NCBI GenBank assembly: GCA_028583405.1
Contig: CM053256.1
Coordinates: 18,563,534-18,627,533 of the forward strand
DNA from: Pogonophryne albipinna
Lineage: Eukaryota > Chordata > Actinopteri > Perciformes > Artedidraconidae
Reading direction: 5' to 3'
Length of the DNA: 64,000 nt
Part shown: piece after piece, positions 27,227 to 52,602 of the stretch
Position numbering within the stretch: the first letter of the stretch is position 1
Layout of the letters: every line of letters starts with the position of its first letter
The notes under the pieces: generated by a model
Seen by the model: the letters and a program-made list of their open reading frames with translations, nothing else
Database searches by the model: none
What the model was told of the DNA's origin: nothing
Position numbers and translations under genes: made by a program

Positions 27227-30200
27227 TTATTCAAACAAGGGGGGCATAGAAAATACTGGTGTAACATATATTATCCATTTTTCCCATCTTGACAAAAAGA
27301 TTCCCTGTTGCAATCTCAAATCAAGGGTTATCCTTTCCATCTTAAAAATATCATACACAATGTCAATCCACTCATCCAAAGTAGGTTTTCCTGGTTTTAA
27401 CCACATTCTGGTGATGGCCTTCTTGCAAGCAACACTCAGGATTCGAAAAACATTTCTGGTGGTAAAGCACCCAAATATAACGATTCAAATTTAAATGGAA
27501 TGTCTACCTTAAAAACCTTTTGTAAAACTCCATGAACCTGCTGCCAGAAAGGATTCAATGATGTGTAAGACCAGACTATATTAAAATGGTTTGCCATGAG
27601 GCATCCACACTGTCGCCAGCATGCAGAGGAATTAGTGAAATGTCTCTTCTGGGCTGGAGTAATGAAACACCTTATGAGGTTTTTCCAACAAAACTCTCGC
27701 CATGAGGTTGAACTTGAAGTTTTCCATTGTATCTCACATAAGTTCTCCCAATCTTCTTCCTTCAGAACTAAGTTTCCTTCCCTTTCCCATTTGTGTTTTA
27801 CATACAGCGAGTTACCTTTTGTTTGTTGTAACTCCTATAGATCTTTGAGACAACTTTCTTGATTGAGCCCTCAAGATAGGCTTCTTTAAACACTTTTAAC
27901 AAAGTGTTATCCCAGTGCACTTGTGTACTCTCCCTCTGTATTTCTCGATGTAATGACGAACTTGAAGGAACCTGTACAAATCATTACGTTTCAAGTCAAA
28001 CTGCCCCTTCAGATTCTGAAAGCTGTTCATGGACCCCTTGTGGGAAAATGTGCTGTAGGCTGTCAGGCCATTTGAACACCAAAACTTAAATCTTGCGTCC
28101 CATCTTCCAGGTAGAAATTCTAGATCGTTCACACCATCTTAAAACCTTTACAGCCTCCCTCAAGTGATTTTAAGTTACCAGTCTGTTCCACACCTTAAGT
28201 GACAGTCCATGGGTTTCTCAGTTTGTTTAGTTTATTCATCAAGACCTTATCCCCAATTGCAGCTTGAATTTGGAAATTCTAGCACTCTCAATCTCCTTCC
28301 ATCTAGCAACGTACTTTGGATTGCACCAGCATATTAATGGTCTCAATTGAGCCGCAATATAGTAATCCTTTAAACATGGGAGTGCGACACCACCCTTGTT
28401 CTTAGCTAATTGTAAACTCTGATATTTAAATCTTGGCCTTCGTCCCTGCCAAATGTACCTTGAGATATGTTTATCCCATTCCTGAAATTGTTGGTCAGAT
28501 AGTTCTAGTGGAAGGGACTGGAAGAGATACAACAGTCTCGGCAAAATAACCATTTTGACCGATTCAATGCGCAAACTGAGAACAGGAACAAGGTCCCATC
28601 TCCTTATGTCTTCCTTAATCTTTTGGTTCAAAGGTAGGTAGTTAAGTGAAAACAGTTTTGTCAAATCTATTGGAATATTTACTCCCAAGTACTTCATGGA
28701 TTCAGAATCCCACCTCAATGTATAGTTTTTCTTCATATTTACTGATGGGCAGTACTTAAAACTCAGAATTTGTGTCTTCAAAACATTCAGTTTATATCCA
28801 GAGAAGGATCCATATTGTTTTAAAATTGAAAATAACTGTACCAGAGATTGTTCTGGGCTGGATAGATATACCAATATGTCATCAGCAAATAAGGAGATCT
28901 TTTGTTCCACCCCCTTCATTATTATTCCCTTGATATTGTTATTCTGAATAATCCACTGGCTCAGAGGTCGATAAAGATCGCAAACAAGAGAGGGCTAATT
29001 GGGCAGCCCTGTCTCGTTCCCCACTCCAATGGAAAGGAATTTGAAATGGCTCCATTCATTTTGATTCTTGCCCTGGGTCTACACATAGAGCCTGTATAGT
29101 TTTTATAAAGGTACTGTGAAATCCAAATGTATTTAAAACTCTGAACAGGAAAGTCCAATTTACACAATCAAATGCTTTTTCTGCATCCAGCCCAACTAAT
29201 ACTGCTTCCAAATTACTTTCAGTTATATGGTTAATTATATGTAGTGTCCTTCTGATATTGTCCTGGGTTTGTCTTTCTCGTACAAATCCTGTATGATCAA
29301 GTCTAATAATTTGTGGTAATAATCCCTCTATTCGTTTGGCTAGTATTATATGGGTAAAGATTTATAATCCTGGTTCAACACGCTAATTGGTCTAAAATTA
29401 CTGCATTCAGTTTTATCCTTTCCCTCTTTTGGAATAAGTGAAATGACTGCCTCCTTCCAGGAGGGGGGTATAATGTTCTCCTTAAGAACCCAGTTAAAGG
29501 TAGACTGCAACATAGGTATCAATGAATCTTCCATCACCTTGTACCATTCCGAAGGAAACCCATCTGGGCCTGGGGCCTTATTTGACTTAAGATGTGCTAT
29601 AGCTGCGCTAATTGCTGTCTCTGTTATTTCAACTACCATCTGACTTCCCTGCTCACTAGTCAGTTTAGGCAGATGTACCCCTTAAAGAAATCCTCCATTT
29701 TCTCCCCATCAATTTGAGGTTGGAAGTATAGCTTTCGATAATATCCTTCACAACTATTTTGTATTTCTTTTAGTTTATACTGTATGGAATTAGTAATAGG
29801 ATTTTTTATTTTATTAATTGAATTATCTGCTTGTTGTTTTTTCAGCCTATAGGCTAATCATTTACTGGCTTTTCCTCCTCCGTCATAGTATTTCTGTTTT
29901 GTGAAAATTAACTTTTTTTGTACATCTTTAGTGTACATCTCATTTATTTCATTATTTTTCTTTTAGAGCAGTCCTCTTACTATCTGATCATTTGAGTCTT
30001 TATGATTTTGTTCCAATTGTTTTAATTCTCCTTGTAACCTGTCTAACTCTTTTTGCTTGGCTCTTTTTAAGCGAGCACTGTATCCAATTATCTTCCCTCG
30101 ACGCACAGCTTTACATGCATCCCACAGTACTGGAGGGGAAACTTCACCATTATCATGTTGTTCCAAGTCCTTCTTCATTTGGTCCTTCATATTATTCAGT

Positions 30201-30940
30201 AAATATGTATTTAATCTCCATAACGTGTTTCTTTGATCCTGCTCCAGATTTAATTTTAAATAAATAGGGCAATGATCTGAAAGGTCCATGATCCCCATGT
30301 CGCAGCCCCCCACCCTGTGTAGATCTTTACCAAAGGTTAGAACATAATCAATCCTTGAATAAACCAAATGTGGATTAGAAAAAAAAGTATAGTCCCTCTT
30401 TGAAAGATTTATTTCTCTCCAGACATCTACCAAACCAACATCCTCCATTGCCAAATTGATTTTCTAGTTTATCAGCTTGGGCTGCCCAATATGCACATTT
30501 GAAGAGTCCAGTTTAGGATTCAATCTTATGTTTAGATCCCCCCCACAGATTAGGACCCCCTAAGTTTCTGCTATAATTAAATCAAATATCTGTTTAAAAA
30601 ATGTCCAATCTGAATTAGGAGGAGCATAAATATTTAGTAGAGAAATCAATGAACCACCAGATTTCCTCTCACTAATATATATCTCCCCTCTTTGTCCTTC
30701 TTTTCGAACGTGGGTTCAAAACTAATATTGTTGGAAATTAATAGTGCCATATGATGATGAGTAATGATGTTTAAAGCCTAGTTTTCTTAATTTAGCATGC
30801 TCTGTATCCGATAGATGCGTTTCCTGCAAGAAGGCCACCTCAAATGTATCTCTTTTTAGTTTGGTTAATATCTTACTTCTCTTGATAGGATTTACAAGAC
30901 CATTCACATTGTATGTTGCTATTTTAACAACTTGCTTTCA
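27227..30940 (-). pseudogene. L1 ORF2 remnant (endonuclease and reverse transcriptase)
   Basis: Reading on the minus strand: the endonuclease start ATYNVNGL near 30930, FLQETHLSD near 30820, and SRIDYVL and LSDHCPIYL at about 30280-30360. The RT follows with [15 protein letters not shown] (about 29570), GTRQGCPISPLLFAIF (about 29000) and LFADDILVYLS (about 28880). A C-terminal Cys motif WRQCGCLMANHFNIVW lies near 27600. The last frame stops at TAA 27229-27227. The frame is broken at several points between these blocks. Domain order and motifs identify the L1 clade. Confidence 0.85.
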
Positions 30941-31446
30941 GAGTCTGAAAGGACAATATCAGCGAAAAATACCAACCCAAGTTTTTACAGGTAACGAAAG
31001 ATGTATCATAGTTAACACCCATGGTAACACCCCATAGACTGCAAAGAACAACGGCAAAAACAGGAACATAATAAGAAAAATAAAATAAATAAGACTTCCC
31101 ACTGTGGGGTCTTCATATTGACCCTGCCCTGATGGTGATGATAGGGCTCGGTAAAGCCTCCCCACGGCCATCTGACAGGTGTGAGAGGGCCTTCATATCC
31201 TACTTCCATGTTGGTCTGTCGGCTGCATGGCTGAAGATTAATGCCCCGACCCTTACAGAATATTCTTAGTTTTAGCCTGTACAATGCTTCTTTAGTGTGC
31301 AGAACGTGATTATAGTCTTAAGTCTCTCTCTTGTGGGAGCCAGCTCTTTGGCTTCCTCTACTGAAAATAAAAACTCACCCGTTTATCGGCAAACAGCAGC
31401 TTTCAGTTCACTTCCATTCACGCTGAGTCCTTGTGCCTAAAGGCCT

Positions 31447-31992
31447 CTAGCTTCTCCTTGTAGTTAACATTCCTGCTGGCTCTGTCCCGGGTCCCCGGTC
31501 TCTTGCTGGTGCGCCAGGTAATCCGCTGGATCTGTTCCAAAAGTGAATCTGGGTGCTTTGCTTAATCACGGACACCGGGAGCCCCCTCTTTGCCATATCA
31601 TCAGTCGCTTCCTCCGCCGATCCGTATACGACAATTCCCTCCTCATAGAAGACTCTTAACCTGGACGGTAACAGAGTTTGAAATCTTATCTTCCTCACCC
31701 TCAGGACCGTTTTTGCTTCTGCATACGCCCTTCGCTTTCTTAACACATCAGGCGCGTAGTCATGATCCAGATTTACCCTCCTTTCGAGATGTTGAAATCC
31801 TCGCTTTTGACAGGCCAGTGTCAGCAATTCTTCTTTCGTCCTGTAGCTTGACAGTTTGACTACGATAGACCTCGGCGACGCTTCCCCAGGCGGCTTCGTC
31901 ATCAGGGCGCGGTGCGCTCTCTCAACTCGTAGTTCAAATATAGCCGGGAGGTCCAAACCCTCCCTCAGCAAAGCCTCCACTAAAGTTCCCAT
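31447..31992 (-). pseudogene. L1 ORF1 remnant (RNA-binding chaperone protein)
   Basis: A 181-codon open segment contains FELRVERAHRAL, a Pro-rich turn, RSIVVKLSSYRTKEELLTLA and a basic C-terminal part (RKRRAYAEAKTVLRV). This matches the RRM and C-terminal domain layout of vertebrate L1 ORF1 proteins (Transposase_22 family). The N-terminal coiled coil expected before it is missing: only about 140 bp separate this segment from the element's 5' end, so an internal deletion is likely. Confidence 0.75.
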
Positions 31993-32862
31993 CGACGGGG
32001 AATTATCATTCTCAAGACCAACACTCTTAAGCCAAAGTGTAAAATAAATGTTTTATGTATCCCGATTGTCGTTGGTAACTTTTAGGAGCACGTTCTTTAA
32101 GCAGCCATCGCGTCGCTCACCAAACCGGAAGCCCCATATTAGCTATTATTATGAGGAAAATACATACAATTACGATTAATTATGAATATCACCATGGGGA
32201 ATATTTCAATTGAATAATTTCCTTACGGTGGGAAACCACAGTAGGAAATGTCTAAAATGTAGACAATTGTAGGGAGATCTCTAAATAGAAATCTCCCTAC
32301 GATTGTAGGATGTGTGTTAGCAGTCAAGGGCCGTATCCACCATTGAGGTCACCGAGGTCCGGACCTCGGTAATTTTTTCCGAGCTGTGTATTTAACAAAA
32401 CTTGTGAAATAATTGCACTAAACGGGGTATTTTGTAGAACTTCCATTTACTGCCGATGGGGGCGCTGCATAACTACGTAGCCTCGATTAAAGCAAACAGA
32501 AGAAGAAGACATGTATCAACAAACCACAGCAGCCCGGACTTGTATCGGAGCAGCGGAGGAGTGATGTGGTATCTAGAGATCTGAGTCCAGCGGGCTGCTT
32601 GTGTTTCTGCTCCTCACAGGACATCATAGGACCAGCAGATCCAGTGTGAACGCTCTACGTTAGTCAGTGGACGTCCGACAATATGCACACCAACTTATAT
32701 TGCAGCTATAGGCTATACTTTGGTTTAAATTGCGTGAATAAACTAGCTAGAGAGCTAAAGTTAATTACATTCATCCAATGTCAGAAGGATTACCTTTTAA
32801 CAAACGTTGTAATGCTTTTCTTTCATTTCAATTTGAATAAAGCATTGAAGATATAACATTGT

Positions 32863-32865
<3 letters not shown>

Positions 32866-32909
<44 letters not shown>
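32866..32909. repeat. (GA)n microsatellite, 44 bp
   Basis: Perfect GA array inside the hAT-like element. Confidence 0.95.
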
Positions 32910-32913
<4 letters not shown>

Positions 32914-33050
32914 AATCAGGGGGGAACTGCAGGTACAGTCACACAAAATAATGTAGCCTTAAGAACCCCATCTATCCATTTATCTATAACAATAGTCTTC
33001 ATTTACAATATAGACAATAGGCATACTTCTAAAACAACATACATCTATTG

Positions 33051-33326
33051 AAAACTCCCAGAAACCTGCAGGTCCGCTGCAACTCTGACTACTTTTAAAT
33101 CCAGACTAAAGACTTTTCTTTTTGCCGCTGCTTTTAATTGAACTATTCACATCTTAAACTGCACTGTAACTTTTATCCATGTATTTTTTCTTTTAATGTT
33201 TATTTTATTATCTTTTCTTTTTAATGACTGATTTTAAATGCCATTTTCTTAATGTCTTTAGTTTTTTGTAAAGCACTTTGAATTGCCTTGTGTTGAAAGG
33301 TGCTATATAAATAAACTTGTCTTGCC
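33051..33326 (+). mobile_element. 5'-truncated L2-clade LINE fragment
   Basis: Starts inside the last coding part (KLPETCRSAATLTTFK, SRLKTFLFAAAFN, stop) and runs through the 3' UTR to the tail CTATATAAATAAACTTGTC. CTATTG flanks it on both sides (33045-33050 and 33326-33331, the first base shared with the tail), consistent with a short target duplication. It preserves the coding end lost from the larger copy at 60.5-63.5 kb. Confidence 0.8.
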
Positions 33327-33948
33327 TATTGCAGTTATGATGTCATAATAACATACTATTGTATAAAACACATTTTGCTTACATTTTTGTTCTCTTTTGA
33401 GAATCAAACATAACAGATTTAAATTTAAAAAAGAATGCAAACAAACAAGTGAAATGAACTAAATTGCTGAATTGCTTTTAATTCACTGGCAGGAGCGACA
33501 AGTGAGGAGGAGCAAAAAGTGAACAACGAGGGAGAGATTGAGAAAGAGAGAGTAGAGGACAGAGAGAGTAATGAACAGGATGAAGACAGAGAGACTAAAG
33601 ACGATGGAAGAGAGGCTGCAGGTTATGGAAAGGAGAGAGACATGGGAAATGAATGTTCACAATGTTTTGTGATAATTGTAGCCTCTTCTGCATTTCCAGA
33701 TCATTAATAGTAACAATCAACTGATTCTTATGCATTACACTTTCAAAAATAATTGATGCTGCAGCCCACTCACATGGTTTGACATCAATATATTATCCAA
33801 TTTGTGACCCCCCCACAGGACTTAAAAAGCACCTAATTAGATCATGAAAATCCCAAAAATCTCGGGGGGGTGGGGTATACCCCTGAACCCCCCTAGCATG
33901 TTTGGACCTCGGTATTTAGGAAATCCTGGATACGGCCCTGCAGTCAAC

Positions 33949-43038
<9,090 letters not shown>

Positions 43039-43284
43039 ACACTGAGGGATATATAAACAGCTTACTCTCAAGTGTCATTAGTGACCATTTGCTCTGGAAG
43101 TGCTCCCTGCAATCAGCCTATGTTTGGACTGCCTTAACATGCATGCCCCCATGCACACACAAGCACTTACACAGTTGCGTAGAGAGCTCTGATAAAAAAG
43201 CATGAGAGCTCTGAACAGTAATTTGACTGGGGCCCAACAAAAGGAGTGTTTTCACAGGATAATCCCTGGCTGGGACTGCAGGGG

Positions 43285-46454
<3,170 letters not shown>

Positions 46455-46507
46455 AAATTCTAGCGCACTCGAGCTGATTTCTCCAAAATGACCTACCCCA
46501 CCTTTAA
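46455..46507. mobile_element. TTAA MITE end fragment, copy C
   Basis: About 53 bp (TTCTAGCGCACTCGAGCTG through CCTACCCCACCTTTAA) match the right end of copy A at 8429-8779. The rest of the element is absent. Confidence 0.8.
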
Positions 46508-49500
46508 GTGGAATGGAAGCATCACATGGCCCACCAATACCCCAATTTGCTCAAATAGGGGAAAAGTGTTATACGTTTGTATGAACAAAGTAAATAAAGA
46601 GATGTTGACTATAAGAAGTATTTCATTTGCTATCCATTGTTGACCAGTTATAACGAATACTTCTCACTTATGGATTCAAGATTATTTTTACACATGAGGC
46701 ACCAGTAAGCTCTCATACTTCAACATCTAAACATGATTTGCCAAAAACTGGAATTATGTTTGCTGCTGGACAATATTAGATCATTGGACATTCTATCAGG
46801 AAGTGTTGGGGACTGGTGGAGCCCTCGGCAATTTCCGTGGTGTAACTGTTCGAGGTCGAGGGCTCTGACAGGGGCTTTTAAGAGGCAGAGAATCCATTAG
46901 ACAAGGGTCGCTACAAAGTAGCCAACTATTAAAAATGCAGCAGCACCATTATTCCCTGACCCTGCCTCCAACTGCTGTCTCCTTCACTGCACCACTCTTT
47001 ATTTCCCTTTGGATCTCTATCTGTTCTTTAAAATTCCTTTTGCTACCGCCATCTGTTCTCTTTCTGATATATCTCGCTCTGCTCATCTCCTTCACATCCC
47101 TGTTCCTCTACCATCTCGCTCCCTCCTCCACATATTTTCTATTACAAAAATGGCAGGGGTGTAGCCTCTCTCACCCCCTCCTTGCATGTGCTGACCCGCC
47201 GCAGCTTTTGCACTCCTATCCGACGTAGCGAGGCACTGGTCAGCCTCCGCTACTGTACTGGGACAAGAATAGAAACAGCCCGCGGAGAATAATAAAATGG
47301 ACATATATGGGTGCTTAGGAGAGTCCCTTTTAAGCAGAAATAACCACCCAGGCCCGGCAAACTGAACAGATGGTAGGAGAGGGGGGGAAAGAGTAGGAGA
47401 ACGCAGGGAAAAGAGGGAGCAAGAGTGATGGGATAGGGCTTTAGAAGAAGGCGACATAAGGCTGTTCTCCATTCTCTACATTGGCATATGATGCTATCAA
47501 GAGCAGAGTTTGAGATCCAACCAAAATAGAAGCTTAAACAATAAGCATATGATAATACTGTGGGTTGTAAAACTGCAGCGGGTGCAGGCAGGTTGATGTG
47601 TGAGGAGAAACAGGGCATGAGCAGAATGCATGCCGTGCCATACAACCTATACCCTCTGTTTACTTTGCACTCTTCACACACATACTACTCAGTTTCCGTA
47701 TGTGTGTGTGATGTGGGCTGCATAATTTATGGTTTGCTGTTTCTGCTAAGGCGGAGTACTTTATGTTTGACAAGAGGAGCAGAGGCTTGGAAGGAAACAA
47801 GAAGGGAAGGAGGTGATAGTAAAACGGGAGAGCGTTTGGTGTCTTAAATGTTGTCTTTCATTCCCTCCTATCTTCCTGATGTGTACCCATCACAGCTAAG
47901 CAAACGCTGACCACATTTATCTGCCGCATAATAGAGAGTAATTGAATGTGAAAAGCTAATTTGAAGGATGGAATATTGTATTTAGACGTCCGGGCGTGTC
48001 CGCATGTGCCATTACTTTGATATCAGCTGACTGCTGTTTCTCATTACCCTCATTAAAGCTCCTCGTGTGACAATGAGCATATTAGCACACTGATCTGCAG
48101 CAAACTCATGATCGGATGCGTGATAATGCAACTTCACCATTCAGCTTCTCTCTTATCTGGCTCTCAACGATAATCCTTAAGGATGCATATCCTCAGTCAG
48201 TCATTATCAAAGGGTGAGAAGTTGATGATGATGATTGATGATGGTTCATATGTAGAGAGAGATACATTCATGTTTGAGATAAGAGAAAAGGCACAAGAGG
48301 AACAGGAGATAGCTAAGAGGTATTTTTTCCCTCATGATGAATTTATTTTTGCAATTAAAACTTGAAATGATGAAGACACTTGACAAGGTAGTGCAAATGT
48401 AAAGCTCTTGTGTTTCATGTTAAGCTTTTACAAAAAAACGTAAACGATAAAGATCCTAGAAAGATAAGGATGATATGTTTGTTAACTAAAGATAAGAAAT
48501 GTCCATATTATCTTCGGTGTCTGTCTGGTGAACTCTACTAAATGTTTTCTGTTTATCAGAAGCTTTATTGTGGCAATAAACAAATGTATGTAAAATAATG
48601 CATTTTCCTTGTCAAAACCAAGCAGCACCTAACATAATAAATGCCACTTTTCAATGTGAAAAAAAGGCAACATGTCAGATTTTGTTGTTATTGCTTTGAA
48701 ATATTCAGTTATGACATATTGCGACCCAGCCACGGGAACACGCTCAAAACGTCACAGCATCAACCACAAGCTATGATAATTAGTTTTGGACTTTCATTTG
48801 GTCCAATTAGGGATTTCACACACTGGATTTCCTGAAAAAAGCTTGCAGTAGATTCAATTATGCCCCCTAAACTACAAAATAGGCATCAACAATACACCGA
48901 CTGAAAACTAGCTCACTGAGGCAATTGAGAGAATCCAAAACATTGATTGTACTTAAGAATGATAGATTTCCCCAATAGCTAGCCCCCCCAGCTATAACGT
49001 ATAGTTACATTTGAACAAATCACACCGAGGAGGCAACAACGCAGCTGCGCCTCGGCATCAACCCCCCCCCCGATCCCCTTAAACCCTCTTACAGCCATGA
49101 TGAAGGGCCCCTAGGCTCATAAGAGGGCATGCTGTCCCTCCCCACCCCATGCTAATGTACGCTAACTGTACCTATTGCCCATTATGGAGGCAGAGCAAGA
49201 GCAATTCTCTGTTTAATAGCCGCACATTTACAGGCACACTGTCATCAGGCTAAGCATTGTTAGTTTAAGCTCGTCATTTCATAACTGCCTTTGTGTGTCG
49301 CATGTTTAAAGAACGCTATTGTACGCCAGTGAAAGCAGCGCACACACACACAAACACGCAGGATTGATTTCCACAGGAGAGCCACCATTCTCTGGAACCA
49401 AGATTAATAAGAGGCCGTTTACATCTCCAATCAGATCAGTGAGCGCGAGCAAGGGAGGGTCAAAGAGAGGTGGTGGTGTGAAAAAGGGCCAAAAAAGTGA

Positions 49501-50017
49501 CCCAATAATAAATACGACTGCCAACTTTTTTGTCCCCTCTTATCCATTGTACAAACAGAAAAGAGCCTGAAAGCACCTGCACACCTACATTCACACCCAC
49601 ACACATTTACAAGCACAAACACTCAAATTTAAAGTCTGAGAGCAGCACGGGAAGATCAAAGACTGGACTGTTGTGTCCAACACACGCACACACAGACACA
49701 CACACACACACACACACAGACACACACGGACACACAGAACTGTTCCTCTGGGACCCGGTTGAGCTTTAATGACAGCAAGCTGCACGAAGAAGGGGTCAGG
49801 CATGGGAGTCGCTGTTCAGAGGCCACACACACGCTGACACACACACTCACATCAACACAGGATACACACATCCACGTACGCACACCAAAAGTGAGCCAAT
49901 GTATTCAGCCCACGTTCACGCACATGTTGGCGATCAAAGTTACAAGCTCATGTACAGTCACGGATACAAAGCTGACATACAGACTCAGCTTTTATTCATA
50001 TATGGATAGATATGCGA

Positions 50018-50049
<32 letters not shown>

Positions 50050-51299
50050 ACACACACACACACACAGATTCAAGCGAGAGGGAACACTGGGGAGCATAGG
50101 ATCCAATTTGATTTGACCTTGACAGCAGCGGGAGGAAGGGAGGGCTGGGAGGGACGGAGGGATGGAGGGGAAGGAATGAAGTGATGGTCTGGGCCAGATG
50201 CCTGTTGCAGATACTTCAGAGAAATTAGATGACCTTGAACTGATGGAGATAAATCATAGAACAGGGCACAGCAGCGTGACACGGTGACATCTGCACACAT
50301 GAAACGGCATGACAGACGCACATCAAATGTAGGAGTTAATCTAATGTACGTTTGCATACCTCGTGTGAAATAAACCTACAGATTAAAACTCTATTGGAGG
50401 CTCAGTGATTGAGCTGACAGAGCTGACTATAAATGCTAGAGAATTTGATGAGATTCCTTTTCACATTCATTAGAAATCTGGTGCAATCACTACCGTTTGC
50501 TAGAATGGTAAATAGGCAGTATTAATGCAACATTAAGGAGGAAAAAGCTGCCAGAAACACTGGTTGTCAAAGTTTTCTGAGCATATTCTTATTTTTTTTA
50601 AATAATTCAGATAAGATGAACTGTGTTTTTGTTCTTTGTAATTCTGTTCAGGGAAAACAATATAAAACAAAAGAAGACTATTTGCCAAGAGACAATTACC
50701 ATATAGTTTCTTTCATTAAAAGGACATTTAGAAACAACACAGTTTATATTACCCAGTTGTAGACATGCATTTACTCTTCCAGATTAGCCAACAAAGAGAC
50801 GTGCTCGTCATTGGCGATGTTGTTTATTACAACGGAATCGCAGATGTGCTTTAACAACAGCTTCTGTTCCTAAATTCATCAGACAGCGCCCAGATGTGAG
50901 CGTGTGCAGATCCCAGATCAGAAGATAAGTCGCTGATGTCGAAATGCTGCAAAATGCAATCTGCTCGTCATCAGCAAGTATATTGTGCAGTTAATTGGAA
51001 ATGTTGATCTTGTTTTGTGAACTAAAGCTAAAGACCTTCATGTGTATAAGCCAATGAATACAAGACTACATATTAGCCGGCTTCTACCTGATTGAGCTGA
51101 ATTTGTGAAAAGATGTTTATACACTCTAACTCGATTGATTAACCCAGACTATAACAGTATAAATATGCCTATGTGTAACCAGTTGAGCGCATCTGAAAGA
51201 TATTTTTGTTCATATTTTTTTTATAATCATATCAGCTACAATAAATCTCCCTATATTGAAGTTTCTCTTGATTGGATCTTGTCCCAAAATCAGTCGTCA
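46508..51299. other. Intron 1 sequence with short CA-rich stretches
   Basis: Imperfect CA-rich DNA at about 49575-49740, 49825-49880 and 50021-50067, and a poly-C run at about 49061-49071. About 47880-48180 and 50770-51010 are balanced, repeat-free stretches rich in TF-like motifs. No exon recognised. Confidence 0.5.
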
Positions 51300-51622
51300 T
51301 TAAAGGTGGGGTAGGTCATTTTGGAGAAACCAGCTCGAGTGCGCTAGAATTTGAAAATACACAGCCGGAACAAATCTGCCACTTCCTTACAGAGCCCCTC
51401 CTCCAACACACATGAACGCGCACATGACCAATGAGGGCACGAGATAAGTTTGTGCCCCGATGGAAGGCTGACAGGCAGGTAGGCCATCCAGTTACTTTAG
51501 CCGGGCCGGCTCAGATGATTGGTCGTGCTTTTTACAGCGCTACGGCTTCCACAGATGACATTTTTTTAATGTATTTTTTGTATCTCGAGCCGGTTTCTCA
51601 AACTTACCTACACCACCTTTAA
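51300..51622. mobile_element. TTAA-flanked MITE, copy B
   Basis: Starts TTAAAGGTGGGGTAGGTCAT and ends TTACCTACACCACCTTTAA, with TTAA at both edges, 323 bp. It is the inverted orientation of copy A (8429-8779). The conserved core includes GCTCGAGTGCGCTAGAATTT and the CCAATGAGGGCACGAGATAA block. Noncoding. Confidence 0.87.
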
Positions 51623-52421
51623 CTATAACACATGTACAAATTAAAACAGCCAACATCCACGTGAGATCTTTGTGTTTGTGCGGTGGCAGTAACAGCTTCT
51701 TTCAACACATATTTCTTTATTTATATGTTATTTTTAGGGTGTTAAGTCTTCTTTTGGAAATAATTAAGACATTTAGAGAGAGATCTATAATGTTTTGGAG
51801 AGGAGAGGCTATTTTAATAGTGCTCTTAGGTTTTCTGGAGGGCACCATGCAGCTGTAAAACAAATACAAAAATGATATCAGATTGTTCATTGGCTGAAAG
51901 TTCACTGTTATAGATTTGTATTGGATTCTAGGGAAGGAACCCTGAATAAGACAATCCTACCAATGTGTTATTGGTTCAAATAAAGTATATAGGACTTCAC
52001 ATTCCTATAAGATGTGTTGCTATTAGACTGCAAATGAATCATGCAGTCTAAGTATGGCTCAAGGTTCAACCTATTTTTAAAAGTGGAGCAATCATTAGCT
52101 TACCTGTTCTTCCCACACCGTGTCCACCCAATAACATGATCGCTCTATTCTCAAAGCATCCCACTCCTACACTTTTATCTTTGCATCGCTCTCCATCTCT
52201 CTTGCCTGCTGACAAGTACACATTTACTAAATATTGCAGCAAACCTGCCAACTCCTCACACTTACTATCACAGGAAAGGAAAACAAATGAATCACGGCAG
52301 ACAAAGGGATATGGCAGGCTGGGCGATATGATGCAGGAGCCATCGATCAGGCCTTTTGCAATCCATTTTCCTCCTCTTGGTGGTAGAGGATTCAGAAAGG
52401 GGAATATCTTATGTGAGTTGA

Positions 52422-52602
<181 letters not shown>

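Larger units (their letters stand above)
27005..32134 (-). mobile_element. Near-full-length L1-clade LINE, inactivated
   Basis: A 5.13 kb insertion flanked by a 10-bp duplication, CATATTAGCT (26995-27004 and 32135-32144). On the minus strand it begins GGGGCTTCCGG, runs through an ORF1 remnant, an ORF2 with endonuclease, reverse transcriptase and C-terminal parts, a 222-bp 3' UTR, and ends in an A-rich tail (CAAACAAAACAAAAA). The intact duplication and both ends show target-primed reverse transcription without strong 5' truncation. Several frameshifts and stops break both frames, so it cannot move on its own. It lies antisense to the window but in the same orientation as RBMS3 transcription. 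Confidence 0.9.
32328..33940. mobile_element. hAT-like transposon with GGGCCGTATCCA ends
   Basis: The left end GGGCCGTATCCACC and the inverted right end (CAGGGCCGTATCCAGG read on the minus strand) match over about 12 bp, and CCGAGGTCC recurs inside both ends. CAGTCAA precedes the element (32321-32327) and CAGTCAAC follows (33941-33948). This fits an 8-bp duplication with a 3-bp loss at the left junction. Inside are a (GA)n run, an L2 fragment (33051-33326), and a Glu/Arg-rich open frame at 33519-33707 after an acceptor-like CTGGCAG. That frame may be a leftover transposase exon; I do not recognise it. Confidence 0.75.

Noticed and set aside
31590..31859. Plus-strand open frame of 89 codons
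   Set aside because: It is the antisense shadow of the L1 ORF1 remnant.
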